Positions 51,140-52,010 of a DNA stretch of 52,010 nucleotides are shown here, one piece after another. The notes under the pieces are model-generated. The model did no database searches. It saw only the letters and a list, made by a program, of their open reading frames with translations, and had not been told where the DNA came from. Source of the DNA: an uncultured Flavobacteriaceae bacterium (GTDB lineage Bacteria; Bacteroidota; Bacteroidia; Flavobacteriales; Flavobacteriaceae); assembly GCA_913052585.1 (NCBI GenBank), contig CAJXEB010000011.1, positions 1 through 52,010 of the forward strand, written 5' to 3'. A program made the translations under genes and the position numbers. How positions within the stretch are numbered: position 1 is the stretch's first letter; each line of letters opens with the position of its first letter.

Positions 51140-51220
51140 TCCCAAACTTCTAACTTTAAATAGAATCGGTATACCTAAATTCTTATTATATTGTAAAAAA
51201 AAAATCTAATTAAATCATCT

Positions 51221-52010
51221 ATGAAAAAAGTATTATTTATTCTTATAGTTTTTATAAGTATTCAAGTTAGTTCTCAAACGATTACTGCTACCATAGGTTA
51301 TCAAGGTTATGAGGAATCACAAGCCTACTTTGGTGAGGGTGAATATGAATTTTTTTTAGATAATATAGATGGAGTTTTAGACAAGCCAATTATAATGATT
51401 GATGGATTTGATCCTGGAGATGGAAGGGATATCTCTATGTTGTATGCTGGATTGAATTTTAATGGAGAAAATTTAGCAGATATTTTAAGAGATGAGGGGT
51501 ATGATTTTATTGCTTTAAACGCACCATTATACACTACAGATGGAAAAGACATCGATGGTGGCGCCGATTATATTCAGCGTAATGCAATGGTTTTAGTGGA
51601 GTTAATAGATTTTATTAATAATGAAAAAGTTGGAAGTGAAGAATTAGTGGTAATTGGTCCTAGTATGGGAGGGTTAATTGCTAGATACGGATTGTCATAT
51701 ATGGAGCAAAACAGTATGGATCACGAAACACGTCTTTATATTTCTTTTGACTCCCCTCATTTGGGTGCTAATATTCCTGTAAGTTTTCAGTATTTAATTA
51801 ATTACTTTGCAAAAGATCAGGACAACGCTCAGGCTCAAGCGGTAGTAGATAATGTTTTAAATAGCCCAGCAGCTAAAGAAATGTTAATCGATCATTATTC
51901 GGGGCATTTATTAGCTGGTTCAGAATTTGAACAAGACCCAACTTTATTGTTACCAGTTGGAGCTCCCAATTTTAGAAATGCTTTTCAAACAGAATTAGAC
52001 AATTTAGGTT
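51221..52010 (+). CDS. Secreted alpha/beta hydrolase, lipase-like, 3' end outside the window
   Basis: Partial: 263 codons and still open at the window end. Signal peptide MKKVLFILIVFISIQVSSQ. An alpha/beta hydrolase fold follows, with IIMIDGFDPGDGRD (oxyanion region) and nucleophile elbow GPSMGGLIARYG with Ser148, then ISFDSPHLGANIP, a pattern typical of PGAP1-like lipases that act on secreted lipids or esters. A C-terminal sorting domain for type IX secretion is possible but outside the window. The start ATG at 51221 fits the signal peptide. Confidence 0.85.
   Translation, partial: MKKVLFILIVFISIQVSSQTITATIGYQGYEESQAYFGEGEYEFFLDNIDGVLDKPIIMIDGFDPGDGRDISMLYAGLNFNGENLADILRDEGYDFIALNAPLYTTDGKDIDGGADYIQRNAMVLVELIDFINNEKVGSEELVVIGPSMGGLIARYGLSYMEQNSMDHETRLYISFDSPHLGANIPVSFQYLINYFAKDQDNAQAQAVVDNVLNSPAAKEMLIDHYSGHLLAGSEFEQDPTLLLPVGAPNFRNAFQTELDNLG

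Overview
The window looks like chromosome of a marine or aquatic member of the Flavobacteriaceae (Bacteroidota). It is AT-rich and gene-dense. The best promoters fit the flavobacterial consensus TTG-N17-23-TAnnTTTG, and ribosome binding sites of the Shine-Dalgarno type are mostly absent. It carries many family-typical genes (DUF4199, DUF4252, DUF5777, DUF6122, the GlmU-like protein, type B L31, a short CarB). I see no insertion sequence, prophage, CRISPR array, tRNA or rRNA.

Layout. 1-3.0 kb: the start of a secreted endonuclease I (cut by the window edge), an RsmB-type rRNA methyltransferase and a BNR-repeat lipoprotein. 3.0-4.6 kb: an ECF sigma factor with two companions. 4.6-5.1 kb: a gene-free stretch with two candidate small RNAs in tandem. 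5.1-10.3 kb: envelope genes on the minus strand (ABC exporter, phosphosugar mutase, GT2 glycosyltransferase, DUF4199). 10.6-15.6 kb: rpmE2, GlmU-like protein, oligopeptide-binding lipoprotein, mtaB and a small GNAT protein. 15.8-18.7 kb: an alpha/beta hydrolase, the decayed start of an SLC12-type cotransporter gene, a lytic transglycosylase and a TPR protein. 18.7-21.9 kb: rpmH and carB. 22.0-24.3 kb: an operon of haem lipoprotein, YceI, OB-fold protein and DUF5777 barrel. 24.3-25.6 kb: rmuC.

25.6-31.8 kb is a complete vitamin B12 uptake locus. An ABC importer (btuD, btuC, btuF-like) runs leftward. A cobalamin riboswitch runs rightward into a BtuB-like TonB receptor and a beta-propeller lipoprotein that resembles the BtuG partner of Bacteroides. 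31.8-34.3 kb: a phytase-like esterase lipoprotein and an S41 protease. 34.4-36.5 kb: a second ECF sigma operon with two DUF4252 proteins. 36.5-41.1 kb: purB, a helical protein, a sirtuin, a SpoU methyltransferase, a frameshifted SRPBCC gene and rdgB. 41.2-45.8 kb: a DEAD-box helicase with an RGG tail, a CarboxypepD_reg-like protein, DUF6122 and aldehyde dehydrogenase. 45.8-52.0 kb: an FdhF/YdeP molybdoenzyme with FdhD, a CAT-like acyltransferase, a serine hydrolase and a secreted lipase-like hydrolase cut by the window edge.

The least explained signals lie between genes. A shared leader of about 87 nt sits directly upstream of two unrelated genes (rsmB-like and the ABC exporter), and its conserved block can pair with the start codon. 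The two candidate small RNAs have C-rich and G-rich hairpin loops. A 19-bp perfect inverted repeat abuts the start codon of the YceI operon.
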